Assembly (NCBI GenBank): GCA_963801045.1
Contig: CAWDDC010000005.1
Location: 124,001-188,000, forward strand
Origin: JACCWP01 sp963801045
GTDB lineage: Bacteria; Actinomycetota; Actinomycetes; Propionibacteriales; Nocardioidaceae
Length of the DNA: 64,000 bases
Direction of reading: 5' to 3'
Part shown: positions 52,118 through 62,072 of the stretch, one piece after another
How the letters are laid out: each line of letters begins with the position of its first letter
Numbering within the stretch: position 1 is the first letter of the stretch
Position numbers and translations under genes: made by a program
Notes under the pieces: generated by a model
The model's database searches: none
Told to the model about the DNA's origin: nothing
The model's input: only the letters and a program-made list of their open reading frames with translations

Positions 52118-53199
52118 ACCTCGCCGCGGATGAACGCCTCCACGCCCTCGTGGCCCTCGTCGTCGGGGCGCTGGATCGGCGGCGACTTCATGAAGTAGGT
52201 CGCGGCCGGGTGCACGGGGCCGCCGAGGCCGCGGTCGAGCGCGATCTTGGCCGCGCGCACGGCGTCGATGATGATGCCGGCCGAGTTGGGCGAGTCCCAG
52301 ACCTCGAGCTTGTACTCGAGGTTCAGCGGCACGTCGCCGAACGCGCGGCCCTCGAGCCGGACGTAGGCCCACTTGCGGTCGTCGAGCCACTGCACGTAGT
52401 CGCTCGGGCCGATGTGCACGTTGCGGGCGCCGAGGTCGTGCTGCAGGTTCGACGTGACGGCCTGGGTCTTCGAGACCTTCTTCGACTCCAGCCGGTCGCG
52501 CTCGAGCATGTTCTTGAAGTCCATGTTGCCGCCGACGTTGAGCTGGTACGTGCGGTCGAGTGCGACGCCGCGGTCCTCGAACAGCTTGGCCATCACCCGG
52601 TGCGTGATGGTGGCGCCGACCTGGCTCTTGATGTCGTCGCCGACGATCGGCAGCCCGGCCGCCTCGAACTTCGCCGCCCACTCGGGGTCGGAGGCGATGA
52701 ACACCGGCAGCGCGTTGACGAAGGCACACCCGGCGTCGATCGCGCACTGGGCGTAGAACTTGTCGGCCAGCTCGCTGCCGACCGGCAGGTAGGCCACCAG
52801 GACGTCGGCCCGCGCGTCGCGCAGCGCCTGCACGACGTCGACCGGGTCGGCGTCGGACTCCTCGATCGTCTCGCGGTAGTAGCGGCCGAGCCCGTCGTGG
52901 GTGGGGCCGCGCTGCACGACGACGCCGGTCGGCGGCACGTCGCAGATGGTGATGGTGTTGTTCTCGCTGGCCTGGGTCGCCTCGGCCAGGTCGAAGCCGA
53001 CCTTCTTGGCATCGACGTCGAACGCGGCGACGAACTCGATGTCGCGCACGTGGTAGTCGCCGAACTGCACGTGCATGAGCCCCGGGACGCTGCCGGCGGG
53101 ATCGGCGTCGCGGTAGTACTGCACGCCCTGGATGAGCGACGTCGCGCAGTTGCCGACGCCGACGATGGCCACGCGGATGGGGCCGCCGGATGTGCTCAT
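52114..53199 (-). CDS. ino1: Inositol-3-phosphate synthase
   Basis: Intact 361-residue protein. NAD-binding VAIVGVGNCATSLIQGVQYY, then GDDIKSQVGATITHRVMAKLF and LNVGGNMDFKNML are conserved in actinobacterial Ino1. It converts glucose-6-phosphate to inositol-3-phosphate, needed for phosphatidylinositol and, in many actinobacteria, mycothiol. ATG 53199 overlaps the PadR stop as ATGA, so regulator and enzyme are translated together. Confidence 0.96.
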   Translation of the reverse strand: MSTSGGPIRVAIVGVGNCATSLIQGVQYYRDADPAGSVPGLMHVQFGDYHVRDIEFVAAFDVDAKKVGFDLAEATQASENNTITICDVPPTGVVVQRGPTHDGLGRYYRETIEESDADPVDVVQALRDARADVLVAYLPVGSELADKFYAQCAIDAGCAFVNALPVFIASDPEWAAKFEAAGLPIVGDDIKSQVGATITHRVMAKLFEDRGVALDRTYQLNVGGNMDFKNMLERDRLESKKVSKTQAVTSNLQHDLGARNVHIGPSDYVQWLDDRKWAYVRLEGRAFGDVPLNLEYKLEVWDSPNSAGIIIDAVRAAKIALDRGLGGPVHPAATYFMKSPPIQRPDDEGHEGVEAFIRGEV

Positions 53200-53809
53200 C
53201 GGGTTCTCCTCGTCTGTGGGGGGTCCAGCTCGGGGTCAGGTGTCTCTGGGGGTCGTTGACGGGGGACTCGATGCCGGCGCGCTCGGCGTCGATCAGCTCG
53301 CTCAGCCACTGCACCTCGCGCTCGACCGACTCGATGCCGTGGCGCTGCAGCTCGAGCGTGTACGGGTCGGCCCGGCCACCCCGGGTGCGGGGCACCGCGG
53401 TGCGTACCCGCTCGAGCCGCTCCTCCAGCCGGCTGCGCCGGCCCTCGAGGATGCGTACCCGGGTGCGGGCGTCGGTGTGGGCGAAGAACGCGAAGTGCAC
53501 GCCGAAGTTGTCGTCGTCCCAGGCCGTCGGCCCGGCCTCGGTGACCAGCTCGTCGAAACGGGCCCGGCCCTGGTCGGTGAGCGAGTAGGTGATCCGGTTG
53601 CGGCGGGGCGCCTCGACGGCTGCCGTCTCGACGGCGAGGTGGCCGCGGCGTACCAGCGTCTTGAGGCAGGGGTAGAGCGTGCCGTAGGACAGCACCCGCC
53701 CCCAGCCGAGCATGCCGGTGACCTGCTTGCGCAGCTCGTAGCCGTGCAGCGGGGCGTCGTGCAGCAGCCCGAGGACCGCCATCTCCAACGCCGTGCCACG
53801 GGTGGCCAC
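53196..53809 (-). CDS. PadR family transcriptional regulator, frameshifted near the end
   Basis: The winged-helix domain reads EMAVLGLLHDAPLHGYELRKQV, GTLYPCLKTLVRRGHL and RNRITYSLTDQG. A C-terminal helical dimerisation part (TRVRILEGRRSRLEERLERV) follows. Near 53246 one C is missing from a C run; repair gives NDPPETPDPELDPP and a stop that overlaps ino1, about 204 residues. GTG 53809 is the chosen start. A palindrome at 53862-53878 upstream is a good autoregulatory operator candidate. The same padR-ino1 pair exists in M. tuberculosis. Confidence 0.88.
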
Positions 53810-53861
53810 GGGCACGCTCCGGACGGGACTCGGTCGGCGACGCGGAAGTGCGCCGCTGGTC

Positions 53862-53878
53862 TGTATCGAGACGATACA
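53862..53878. promoter_or_regulatory. Palindrome, candidate PadR operator
   Basis: TGTATCG (53862-53868), AGA, CGATACA (53872-53878): a perfect 7-bp inverted repeat. TGTAT...ATACA half-sites are typical of PadR operators. It lies 53 bp upstream of padR and 78 bp from the PBP gene. A second palindrome, GTGAGA-CA-TCTCAC, lies at 53888-53901. Confidence 0.6.
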
Positions 53879-53955
53879 TCGAGCGGAGTGAGACATCTCA
53901 CCCGGGGCGGTGCCGGATTTCGGGCTCGGGGCCCCGAGTCGGCACACTGTCCGCC

Positions 53956-56198
53956 GTGACCAACAGCGACGAGGACGTGCCGGACCCCGGCAGGCGGGGC
54001 CGCAGGCGCGCCAGAAAGGACGCCGGCGACGCCGGCGGCGGCACCGGGGGCACGCCACCAAGAAGCAGAAGCGGCCGCTGTGGAAGCGGCTGCTGCTGTG
54101 GTCCGGGCTCGGCTTCGTGCGGCCTGATGGCCGCCGCGCTTGCTGGCGTTCATCATCGCCTACCAGGCGGTCGACATCCCCGACCCCAACGAGGACTTCC
54201 AGACCGAGACGTCGTTCGTCTACTTCGCCGACGGCAAGACCGAGCTCGGCGAGTTCGAGCTGCAGAACCGGCAGCACGTCGCGCTCGCCGACGTGCCGCA
54301 GAGCCATGCAGGACGCGGTCATCGCCGCCGAGGACCGCACCTTCTACGACAACGCCGGGGTGGACGTGAAGGGCATCGTGCGCGCCGCGTGGAACAACCT
54401 GCAGCGGCGACTCCACGCAGGGCGCGTCCACCATCACCCAGCAGTACGTGAAGATCGCCTACCTCTCGACCGAGCAGACCTACACCCGCAAGGCCAAGGA
54501 AGCCATCCTCGCGCTGAAGATCCAGCAGGAGCTGTCCAAGGAGGAGATCCTGCAGGGCTACCTCAACACCATCTACTTCGGCCGCGGCGCCTACGGCGTG
54601 CAGGCCGCGTCGCAGGCCTACTTCGGCGTCGACGTCGAGGAGCTCGACGTACGACCAGAGCGCGTTCCTCGCGGCGGTGCTGAACTCGCCGGGCAACCTC
54701 GACCCCGCCGAGGGCAAGCAGGCCAAGGCGGCCGCGCTCGAGCGCTACCACTACGTCCTGGACGGCATGGTCGACCTCGGCACCCTCGACCAGCAGCAGG
54801 CCGACGCGGTCTACGACCGGCTGCCCAAGACGCCGGTCGCCGACACCGAGCAGCGCTTCGGCGGGCCCAAGGGCTACCTGCTCACGATGGTCCAGGACGA
54901 GCTGCGCGCGCGAGGGCTTCAGCGACGAGGAGATCAGCGGCGGCGGGCTGCGGATCACCACGACGTTCACCCAGCAGGACATGCAGGGCGTCGTGCAGTC
55001 GGTCAAGGAGCAGAAGCCCGACGGGCTCAAGGACCTGCACATCGGCGTGGCGTCGGTCGAGCCCGGCACCGGTGCGGTGCGCGCGGTCTACGGCGGGCCG
55101 GACTTCCTCGGCAAGGGCAAGAACGCCCAGATCAACTGGGCGACCGCCGGCGCCCAGCCGGGCTCGACGTTCAAGCCGTTCGCGCTGCTGGCCGGGCCTG
55201 CGCGACGGCTACAGCCTGAACGACTACTTCAACGGCAGCTCGCCCTACTACCTGCCCACCGGCGAGGACGTCGAGAACCAGGGCGACTCCGGCGGCGGGT
55301 CGTTCGGCTACGTGACCCTGCTCACCGCGACCCAGGAGTCGATCAACACCGCCTACGTCGACCTCACGGTGTCGATGGAGGACGGTCCGCAGAAGGTGCT
55401 CGACTCCGCCGAGCTGGCCGGCATCCCGCGCGAGGAGCTGGCCGACGTCGACCCGGTGCCGGTGGTGCCGCTGGGGTTCGCCAAGGTGTCGGCGATCGAC
55501 ATGGCCAACGCCTACGCCACGTTCGCGGCCGGCGGCGAGCGGGCCGACTGGTTCACCGTCTCGAGGGTCACCGACTCGGCCGGCAACGAGCTCTACGACC
55601 ACAAGGTGCAGAGCGAGCAGGTGATCGACCCGGACATCGCCGCCGACATCACGTACGCGCTGCAGCAGGTGGTCAGCATCGGCACCGGCACCAACGCCTC
55701 GGCCATCACCTGCCCGGCGGCCGGCAAGACCGGCACCGCCACCGGACCCGAGGGCGAGGTGTCGTCGTCGTGGTTCGTCGGCTTCACGCCCAAGCTGGCC
55801 ACCTCGGTGATGTACGTGCGCGGTGACGGCAACGACGAGCTCTACGGCTACCTGCCGACCTTCTTCGGCGGCGAGTACCCGGCCAGGACGTGGGCCGGCC
55901 GCCATGGAGGGCGAGACCGGCGACAAGGACTGCGGGTCGTTCCCGGAGCCGGCGTTCGTGACCGGCGACCCGCCGACCACGGCTCCGCCGTCGACGACGG
56001 TGCCCCCGTCGACGTCGTCGACCACCACCCAGCCGCCGGAGACGACGACGACCGACGCAGACACCGCACACGTCGCCGCCCACGACGACGACCACCGAGC
56101 CGCCGACGACGACCACGACCGAGCCGCCGCCGACGACGACCACCCCGGGTCCGCCGCCCACGCCGACGTTCCCGGACCCCAACCCGGACAGCGGGTGA
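53956..56198 (+). CDS. Class A penicillin-binding protein (PonA-like), about ten frameshifts
   Basis: From GTG 53956: a basic cytoplasmic N-terminus, one membrane helix (GLMAAALLAFIIAYQ), glycosyltransferase 51 motifs AAEDRTFYDNAGVD (catalytic Glu), GASTITQQYVK and GYLNTIYFGRGAYGVQAAS, then the transpeptidase with PGSTFKPF (SxxK), ESINTAY (SxN), and KTGTA. A Thr/Pro-rich tail ends the protein. Shifts lie near 54047 (missing G) and 54120, 54144, 54304, 54412, 54648, 54909, 55198, 55895 and 56062 (extra). Repaired length is about 745 residues. It polymerises and cross-links peptidoglycan; the position equals ponA1. Confidence 0.92.
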
Positions 56199-56220
56199 GC
56201 CCGATCGGGTCGACCGACCG

Positions 56221-57605
56221 GTGAGACCCGGCCGCGGTGAGGTGGTCGCCCCGACGCGGGACGACCCGTTCGTCGCCGCCAGCAGCCCGGTCGTGGGCGG
56301 CGTCCTCGGCGCGCACGCGCGCCCGCACCCGTTCTGGACACCGCTGCGGGTGGTGCTGGTGCTCGTCACGCTGACCGCGATGCTCTGGCTGGTGCGCACC
56401 GCGCCCTGCTCGGGCGGCGCCTGGTGGGGCGAGGACCGGTTCTCCGACCTCTGCTACAGCGACGTGCCGCTCGCTACGTCGAGCAGGGCCACGCCGAGCG
56501 CACCGTGCCCTACTCCGACACCCAGGGCCGCTACCCGGCGACCACCGACACGCCGCCGGTCGCGGCGGTCGCGTACGTCGCCGCGGTCGGCGCGCAGTGG
56601 CTCAGCGGCTCGCCCGACGTCGACGCCCGCGCCGACCTGCCGCTGTCGCAGCTCAACGAGTCGCCGGCGCTCGACCAGGAGGCCACCACCTACTTCTTCG
56701 TGGCCGTGCTGCTGCTGTTCGGCTTCGCCCTGGTGACCGCGACCGCTGATCGCGCGGACGCTCGGGCCGAAGACCGTGGGACGCCGCCGCCTTCGCCGCG
56801 GCGCCCGCGCTGCTGCTGGCCGGCGCCATCGGCTGGGACCTGCTGGCGGTGGTCCTCGCGGTGGGGGCGTGGGCCGCGTGGACCCGCTCCCGCGTGGTGC
56901 TCGCGGGGGTGCTCGCCGGGCTCGCGGTCGCGACCGCGGTGTGGCCGCTCGCGCTGCTGGTCGGCCGTCGTCCTGGTCGGTGCGCGCACCGGCCGGGGGC
57001 GGGAGGCCGGCCTCACCGCGCTGGCCGCCGTGCACCACCTGGACGCTGGTGCAGCTGCCGGCGCTCGCGCTGGGGCTGGCCGGGTGGTGGGCGACGGTCA
57101 ACCCGCGGCTCGGCGACCCGGCGGGCTACGGGTCGTTGTGGGGCCTGGCCGCCGACGCCGGCATTCGGCGTCGACCCCGAGCTGATGGCGCGGGTGCGTG
57201 CTCGCCGCGGTCGCGCTGGTGACGGTCGGCGTGGCCTGGGTGGCGTGGCACAGCGCGCGGCCGCAGGTGGCCCAGCTCGCGCTGCTGCTGCTGGTCGGCT
57301 GGCTGGTGGTCTGGCCGGTGTACTCACCCCAGCAGGTGCTGTGGCTGCTGCCGTTCGCGGTGCTGGCCCGGCCGCGCTGGCGCGACCTGCTGGTCTGGCA
57401 GGCGGCCGAGGCGTTCTACTTCCTCGCGATCTGGATGCACCTGTCCGGGGCGACCCTCGACACCGGCCGGGTCGACCGGGTCTACGCGATCGCGATCGTG
57501 ATCCGGGTCGCCGCCGAGGTGTGGTTCGCCTGGCGGGTGCTCTCCGACGTCCGCCACCCGCGGGCTCAGGGGAGCAGGACGCGGTCGAACGCGGTGGTGG
57601 TGTAG
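56221..57605 (+). CDS. GT87/DUF2029-type membrane glycosyltransferase-like protein, about seven frameshifts
   Basis: GTG 56221. Multiple hydrophobic helices (LRVVLVLVTLTAMLWLV, YFFVAVLLLFGFALVTATA, LLLAGAIGWDLLAVVLAVGAWA, LVQLPALALGLAGWW, LAAVALVTVGVAW) and the conserved VYSPQQVLWLLPFAVLARPRW fit actinobacterial GT87-like proteins. Shifts lie near 56470 (missing) and 56745, 56777, 56962, 57032, 57166 and 57200 (extra); repaired length is about 460 residues. It follows the PBP gene, as Rv0051 follows ponA1. A polyprenyl-phosphate-sugar role is inferred. The end overlaps the convergent racemase-like gene by 40 bp. Confidence 0.75.
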
Positions 57606-58597
57606 CGGACCTCGACCTCGACCTCGTCGCCCACCTCGGGCAGGGTCTCGCCGCGGGGCACGAACAGCATGCTCACCTGCATGTGCGGGGGCTCGACGAA
57701 CCAGCGCTGCTTGCCCGCCACCCGGAACGGCGACAGCGCCAGCCCGGCCGCGTCCAGCCCGCCGCGCGCCAGCGCGCCGGCCCGCTGCCGTACGCCGCCG
57801 GCCGCCATCGGCGCCTCCAGCCCGATCCCGTGCGACGTGCCGCCGGAGACCACCAGCACGGTGCCGTCGCGGGGCAGCGCCCGCTGCCGGTAGCCCACCC
57901 GCTCGCCGCGGGACACCTGGTGCCGGTCGAGCACGGTCGACGTGACCCGCAGCGCGCCGCGGTCACCCAGCCACAGCGCGGTGCCGACCCGCGGCCGCAC
58001 GGTCAGGCCCGGGCGCGCCTCGCGCAGCCGGGCCAGCTGGTCCGGCCCGAGGTGGGAGACCCAGAGCCGGCGGCTCTCGAGCCGGGAGGTCTCCAGCACG
58101 GCGGCCCACTGCTCGGCCTCCGGCTCCCGGTCGCCGGCGAGCGGCAGGTGCAGCGCCAGCCCCTCCAGCCGCAGCCGACCGCGGCGCAGGCCGTCGGCCG
58201 CCGCGGACAGGTCGTGCCGGGTCATCCCGTGCCGCGCCATCGACGTGAGCGCCTCGACGACGACCCGGGTGCCCGGCCGCTCGCCGAGGACGGTGAGGTC
58301 GCGCAGCCGGCTGAGCGTGTGCAGCACCCGGCGGTCGTACGAGACCGGCAGGAACGGCCGCCACGGCTCCATCACCAGCACGTCGCCGTCGAAACGGGAC
58401 AGGATCTCCGGCACCTCGGCGTAGCTGCCGACCGCGACGGTGTCGGCGCCCAGCCAGTCGGCGCGCCGGGCAAGGCTGGCCAGCCCGAACCCGTACCCGT
58501 TGCCCTTGGCCACCGGGACGATCTCGCCGTACGCGTCCGCGGTCGCCCGCAGGTGCGCGCGCCAGCGGTCGCCGTCGACGTTGAGGGTCAGCGGCAT
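57566..58597 (-). CDS. Alanine racemase-like PLP protein next to FemX
   Basis: Intact 343 residues from ATG 58597. VPVAKGNGYGFG carries the PLP Lys of alanine-racemase N-terminal domains. SMARHGMT, ALHLPLAG and VGTALWLGD follow the same fold. The C-terminal catalytic domain differs from true Alr. The start lies one base after the FemX-like stop, so the pair is coupled. A role in supplying or attaching amino acids for cell-wall bridges is suggested by context only. Confidence 0.75.
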   Translation of the reverse strand: MPLTLNVDGDRWRAHLRATADAYGEIVPVAKGNGYGFGLASLARRADWLGADTVAVGSYAEVPEILSRFDGDVLVMEPWRPFLPVSYDRRVLHTLSRLRDLTVLGERPGTRVVVEALTSMARHGMTRHDLSAAADGLRRGRLRLEGLALHLPLAGDREPEAEQWAAVLETSRLESRRLWVSHLGPDQLARLREARPGLTVRPRVGTALWLGDRGALRVTSTVLDRHQVSRGERVGYRQRALPRDGTVLVVSGGTSHGIGLEAPMAAGGVRQRAGALARGGLDAAGLALSPFRVAGKQRWFVEPPHMQVSMLFVPRGETLPEVGDEVEVEVRYTTTAFDRVLLP

Positions 58598-58598
58598 G

Positions 58599-59770
58599 TC
58601 AGTGCTTGCTCCGGCGACGGCCCAGGTAGAGGGCGAACGCGGCGTACAGCGCGCCGCGACAGCGGCAGGTCCCACTCGCCGGCGTACTCCACCGCCTGGC
58701 CACCGGTGCCGACCTTGAACGTCACCAGCCCCACGTGCGGGTCGGACTCGTCCAGGGTGTCGGTGATGCCGCGCAGGTCGTAGACGGTGGCGCCGGCGCG
58801 CGAGCGCGTCGCGCATCATCTGCCACTGCACGGCGTTGGAGCCGCGGACGTCGCGCTTGGCGGTGCTGGAGGCGCCGTAGGAGTACCACGCGTGCCCGCC
58901 GACCCGCACCAGCGTCGTCGCGGCCACCAGCTCGCCCTCGTGCTCGGCGAGGTAGAGCCGCATCCGGTCGGGCGTCTCGGCGGTGAGCGCGTCCCACATG
59001 GTCTGGAAGTACGCCAGCGGGCGGGGCGTGAAGTGGTCCCGCTCGGCGGTCTCGGCGTAGAGCGTGTGGAAGGCCGCCAGGTCGTCGCGGTCGCCGGTGC
59101 GCACCGTGACGCCCTCCTTGGCGGCCTTCTTGATGTTGCGGCGCCACAGCTGGTTCATGCCCTTGAGCAGGTCGTCCTCGCCGCGCGGGGTGCCGTCGGG
59201 GTGCGCGAGCGGCAGCTGGAAGACGTACTGCGGCTGTCCCGCGCGTGAAGCCGCCCCCCTCGGCGGCCTGCTGCCGCCAGCCGGTGGCGGCCAGGTGGTC
59301 GTCACCCGGGCGCCGACGTCGTCGGTGGCGTCGGCGGGCACGGCGTCCAGCCGGGACAGGGCCGGGTCGGCCAGCGCCTTCTTGACCGTGGCCGCCTCCC
59401 AGCGCCGGGTGACGACCGGCGGCCCCATCCGGATGCCGAACGCGCCGCCGGCGCGCAGGTGGGCGACCATCGGGTCGAGCCAGGCGCCGAGGTCGTCTGC
59501 CGCCCAGTCGATGACCGGGCCCTCGGGCAGGTAGGCGAGCGTGCGCGCGATCCGCGGCAGCTTGCGGTGCAGCACCAGGGCCGCGCCGACCAGCCCGTCG
59601 TCGGTGAACCAGCCGAGCGACTCGGCCCGCCACTCGGTCTTGACCCGGCCCCAGCCCGGAGTCTGCAGGAAGCTGGCCGACTCCCGGGACTCGAGGAAGG
59701 CGAGGTGTTCGTCGGCGCTGATCGGCCGGACGACCAGTCCGGGCTCGGCACGGACGACGGGAGCGCTCAC
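58599..59770 (-). CDS. FemAB/FemX-like peptidoglycan bridge aminoacyltransferase, four frameshifts
   Basis: The start lies near GTG 59770. Signatures: ASFLQTPGWGRVKTEW, YVFQLPLAHPDG, MNQLWRRNIKKAAKEG, FTPRPLAYFQTMWDAL, HAWYSYGASSTAKRD and SNAVQWQMMRDAL, then VYDLRGITDTLD. This matches lipid II glycyl/alanyl-transferases of the FemABX family. Shifts lie near 59285 (missing), 59248, 58805 and 58650 (extra); repaired length is 390 residues. It probably adds a bridge amino acid from aminoacyl-tRNA; a Gly bridge would fit an LL-DAP-Gly actinobacterium (inference). Confidence 0.85.
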
Positions 59771-59852
59771 GGCACGCGAGGCTACCGGCCGGGTGCGGGG
59801 CCGGGCACCGCGCCGGGTGCGGCGGCCGTGAGCCGGTCCTAGGGTGGCGCGG

Positions 59853-60642
59853 ATGAGCGACGTCCTGGGTGGGTGGGTCGCCGAGCCGTTCCGCGCCGGA
59901 ACGGTGGCGCACGACGTGCTCCGCCGGGGCAGCGGGCCGGGTGTGGTGCTGCTCCCGGAGCTGCCCGGCGCGACGCCGGAGGTGCTGGCGCTCGGCGACC
60001 ATCTCGTCGACGCGGGCTTCGCGGTGGCGGTGCCGGACCTGTTCGGGGTGCCCGGCCGGTCGATGAGCCTCCCCTACGTCGCACGCACGCTTCGCCCGGG
60101 TCTGCGTGAGCCGCGAGTTCGCCGCGTTCGCCCGCGGTGCCGACCGCCCGGTGGCGGCGTACGTGCGGGCGCTGGCGCGCGACCAGCACTGGCGCTGCGG
60201 CGGGCCGGGCGTGGGCGTGATCGGGATGTGCTTCACCGGCGGCTTCGCGCTGGCCGCCGCGGTGGAGCCGGCGGTGCTCGCTCCCGTCGGCTCGCAGCCG
60301 TCCACGCCGTTCCCGCTGGGCAGCAGCCGGCGGCGTGACCTCGGCATGTCGGCCGGCGAGGCCGAGGTGGTCGGCGGTCGGGCGCGCACCGAGGGGCTGT
60401 GCCTGCTGGGGCTGCGGTTCAGCGCGGACAAGGTCTGCCCGGCGGAACGGTTCGCGGCCCTGGAGGAACGCTTCGGCGACGCCTTCCGGGTGATCGAGAT
60501 CGACTCGTCGCCGGGCAACCCCCACGGCATCGGCAAGCGCGCCCACTCGGTGCTCGCCTCCGACCTGGTCGACGAACCCGGCCACCCCACCCTCGCCGCC
60601 CGGGACGAGGTCGTCGCCTTCCTCCGCGACCGCCTCACCTGA
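59853..60642 (+). CDS. Dienelactone hydrolase family protein, frameshifted near 60095
   Basis: ATG 59853. Alpha/beta-hydrolase with VVLLPELPGATPEVLALGDHL and nucleophile elbow GMCFTGGFAL, a Cys nucleophile as in dienelactone hydrolases. A late HxxG is HSVLASD. One extra base near 60095 splits it (YVARTFARVCVSREF after repair); about 263 residues. It stands alone, divergent from femX. Confidence 0.8.
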
Positions 60643-60765
60643 CCCGCCCCGCGGGTCCCGTACCCGCGTTGTGGCGGCAACACGCGGACGACTCGCCGAA
60701 GCGAGCAGCCGTTTGCCGCCATAACCGGGCGGGCAGCGGCGAGCGACCAGCGGCGGGAGGCGCCC
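60643..60765. terminator. Nested hairpins between convergent genes
   Basis: Outer arms GTTGTGGCGGCAA (60668-60680) and TTGCCGCCATAAC (60712-60724) pair with a single wobble over 13 bp. The loop holds a second hairpin, CTCGC-CGAA-GCGAG (60692-60705). The 123-bp gap lies between the dienelactone hydrolase and E2 stops, so a two-way terminator is likely, but the nested form may be a repeat element. Confidence 0.6.
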
Positions 60766-62072
60766 TCAGAGGACGGCGGCCCAGTCCCGGGTCTCGAGCG
60801 TCTGCTGCAGGTGCCGCAGGAAGCGCGCGGCGTAGCCGCCGTCGATCACCCGGTGGTCGAAGCTGAGCCCGACCGTCCCCACCGGGTGCACCGCGATGGC
60901 GTACTCGCCCGGTGCGGTCTCCACCGCCACCGGCTTGGCCTTGACGGTGTCGGTGGCCAGGATCGCCACCTGTGGCTGGTTGATGATCGGGGCGGTCAGC
61001 AGGGTGCCGTAGGGGCCGGGGTTGCTGATCGTGAACGTGCCGCCGGCGTAGTCGTCCGGCCCGAGCCGCCGCTCGCGAGCGCCGGCGGCGAGCGCGGCGA
61101 TCCGCCGGCCGAGCCCGGCCACGGTCAGGTCACCGGCGTCGCGCAGCACCGGCACCACCAGCCCGTCGGCGTCCAGGTCGACGGCGATGCCGAGGTGCAC
61201 GCTGCGGTGCACCAGCAGGGCGCCGTCGCCGACCTGCGCGTTGACGTGCGGGTAGGCGGCGATCGCGTCGATGACCGCGCGGGCGATGAACGGCAGGTAC
61301 GTCAGCGGCTTGCCCGGCACGGAACGGCGGGCGAGGTCCACGTTGCGGAAGTCGACCTCGACGGCCATGAACGCGTGTGCCGACGTGGCCTTCGAGCGGA
61401 CCATGTGCTCGGCCGTGCGCCGGCGCACCGAGGAGAACGGCACCACGTCGACGTCGTCGGGTACGGGGGGCGGCCGGCTCCGCGGCCGGCTCCGCGGACG
61501 GCTCCGCGGCGGGCGCTGCTACCGCCGCCGCCGGCTCTTCCACCGGCGCCGCGGTCGGCTCGTGCCGACTGCGGGTCCAGCGCCGCCACGTCCGTGCGCA
61601 GCACCCGGCCGCCGGGACCGCTGCCGGTCACGTCTTGCTCGGACAGCCCGCGCTCGCGCAGCAGCCGGCGCACCAGAGGGCTGGCGCGGTGCCGGGTGTT
61701 CGGTTGGAACCCCGCCCCCCCGGAAGACGGGGGGACGACCGGGGGGGCGGGGGTCTGGGGGGCCGGCGCCTGGTCGGGCCGGCCGGGCGGGGCGCCGGTC
61801 GCGGCGGCCGGCGCCTCGGTGGCCGTCGGGCCGGCATCGGCGTCGCCGACGACGGCGAGGGCGGTGCCCACGGGCACGGTCTCGCCCTCGGGCACGAGGA
61901 TCTCGCGGAGCACACCGGCCACGGTCGAGGGCACCTCGGTGTCGACCTTGTCGGTGGTGACCTCGAACAACAGCTCGCCGACGGCCACCGGTTCGCCGAC
62001 CTGCTTGAACCAGCTCGTGACGGTGCCCTCGGCGACGGTCTCGCCGAGCTGCGGCATGGTCACCTGGGTCAC
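60766..62072 (-). CDS. 2-oxoacid dehydrogenase E2 (dihydrolipoyl acyltransferase), two frameshifts
   Basis: GTG 62072. Lipoyl domain with TTDKVDTEV (lipoylated Lys). A Pro/Ala linker follows, then the E1/E3-binding domain ASPLVRRLLRERGLSEQDVTGSGPGGRV. The catalytic domain has FTISNPGPYGTLL and SFDHRVIDGG (active-site His/Asp). Shifts near 61560 and 61470 in the second linker (one extra base each); repaired length about 435. It acts with the E1beta encoded upstream. The 2-oxoacid (branched-chain, acetoin or pyruvate) is not decided. GTG overlaps the aldehyde dehydrogenase stop. Confidence 0.88.
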
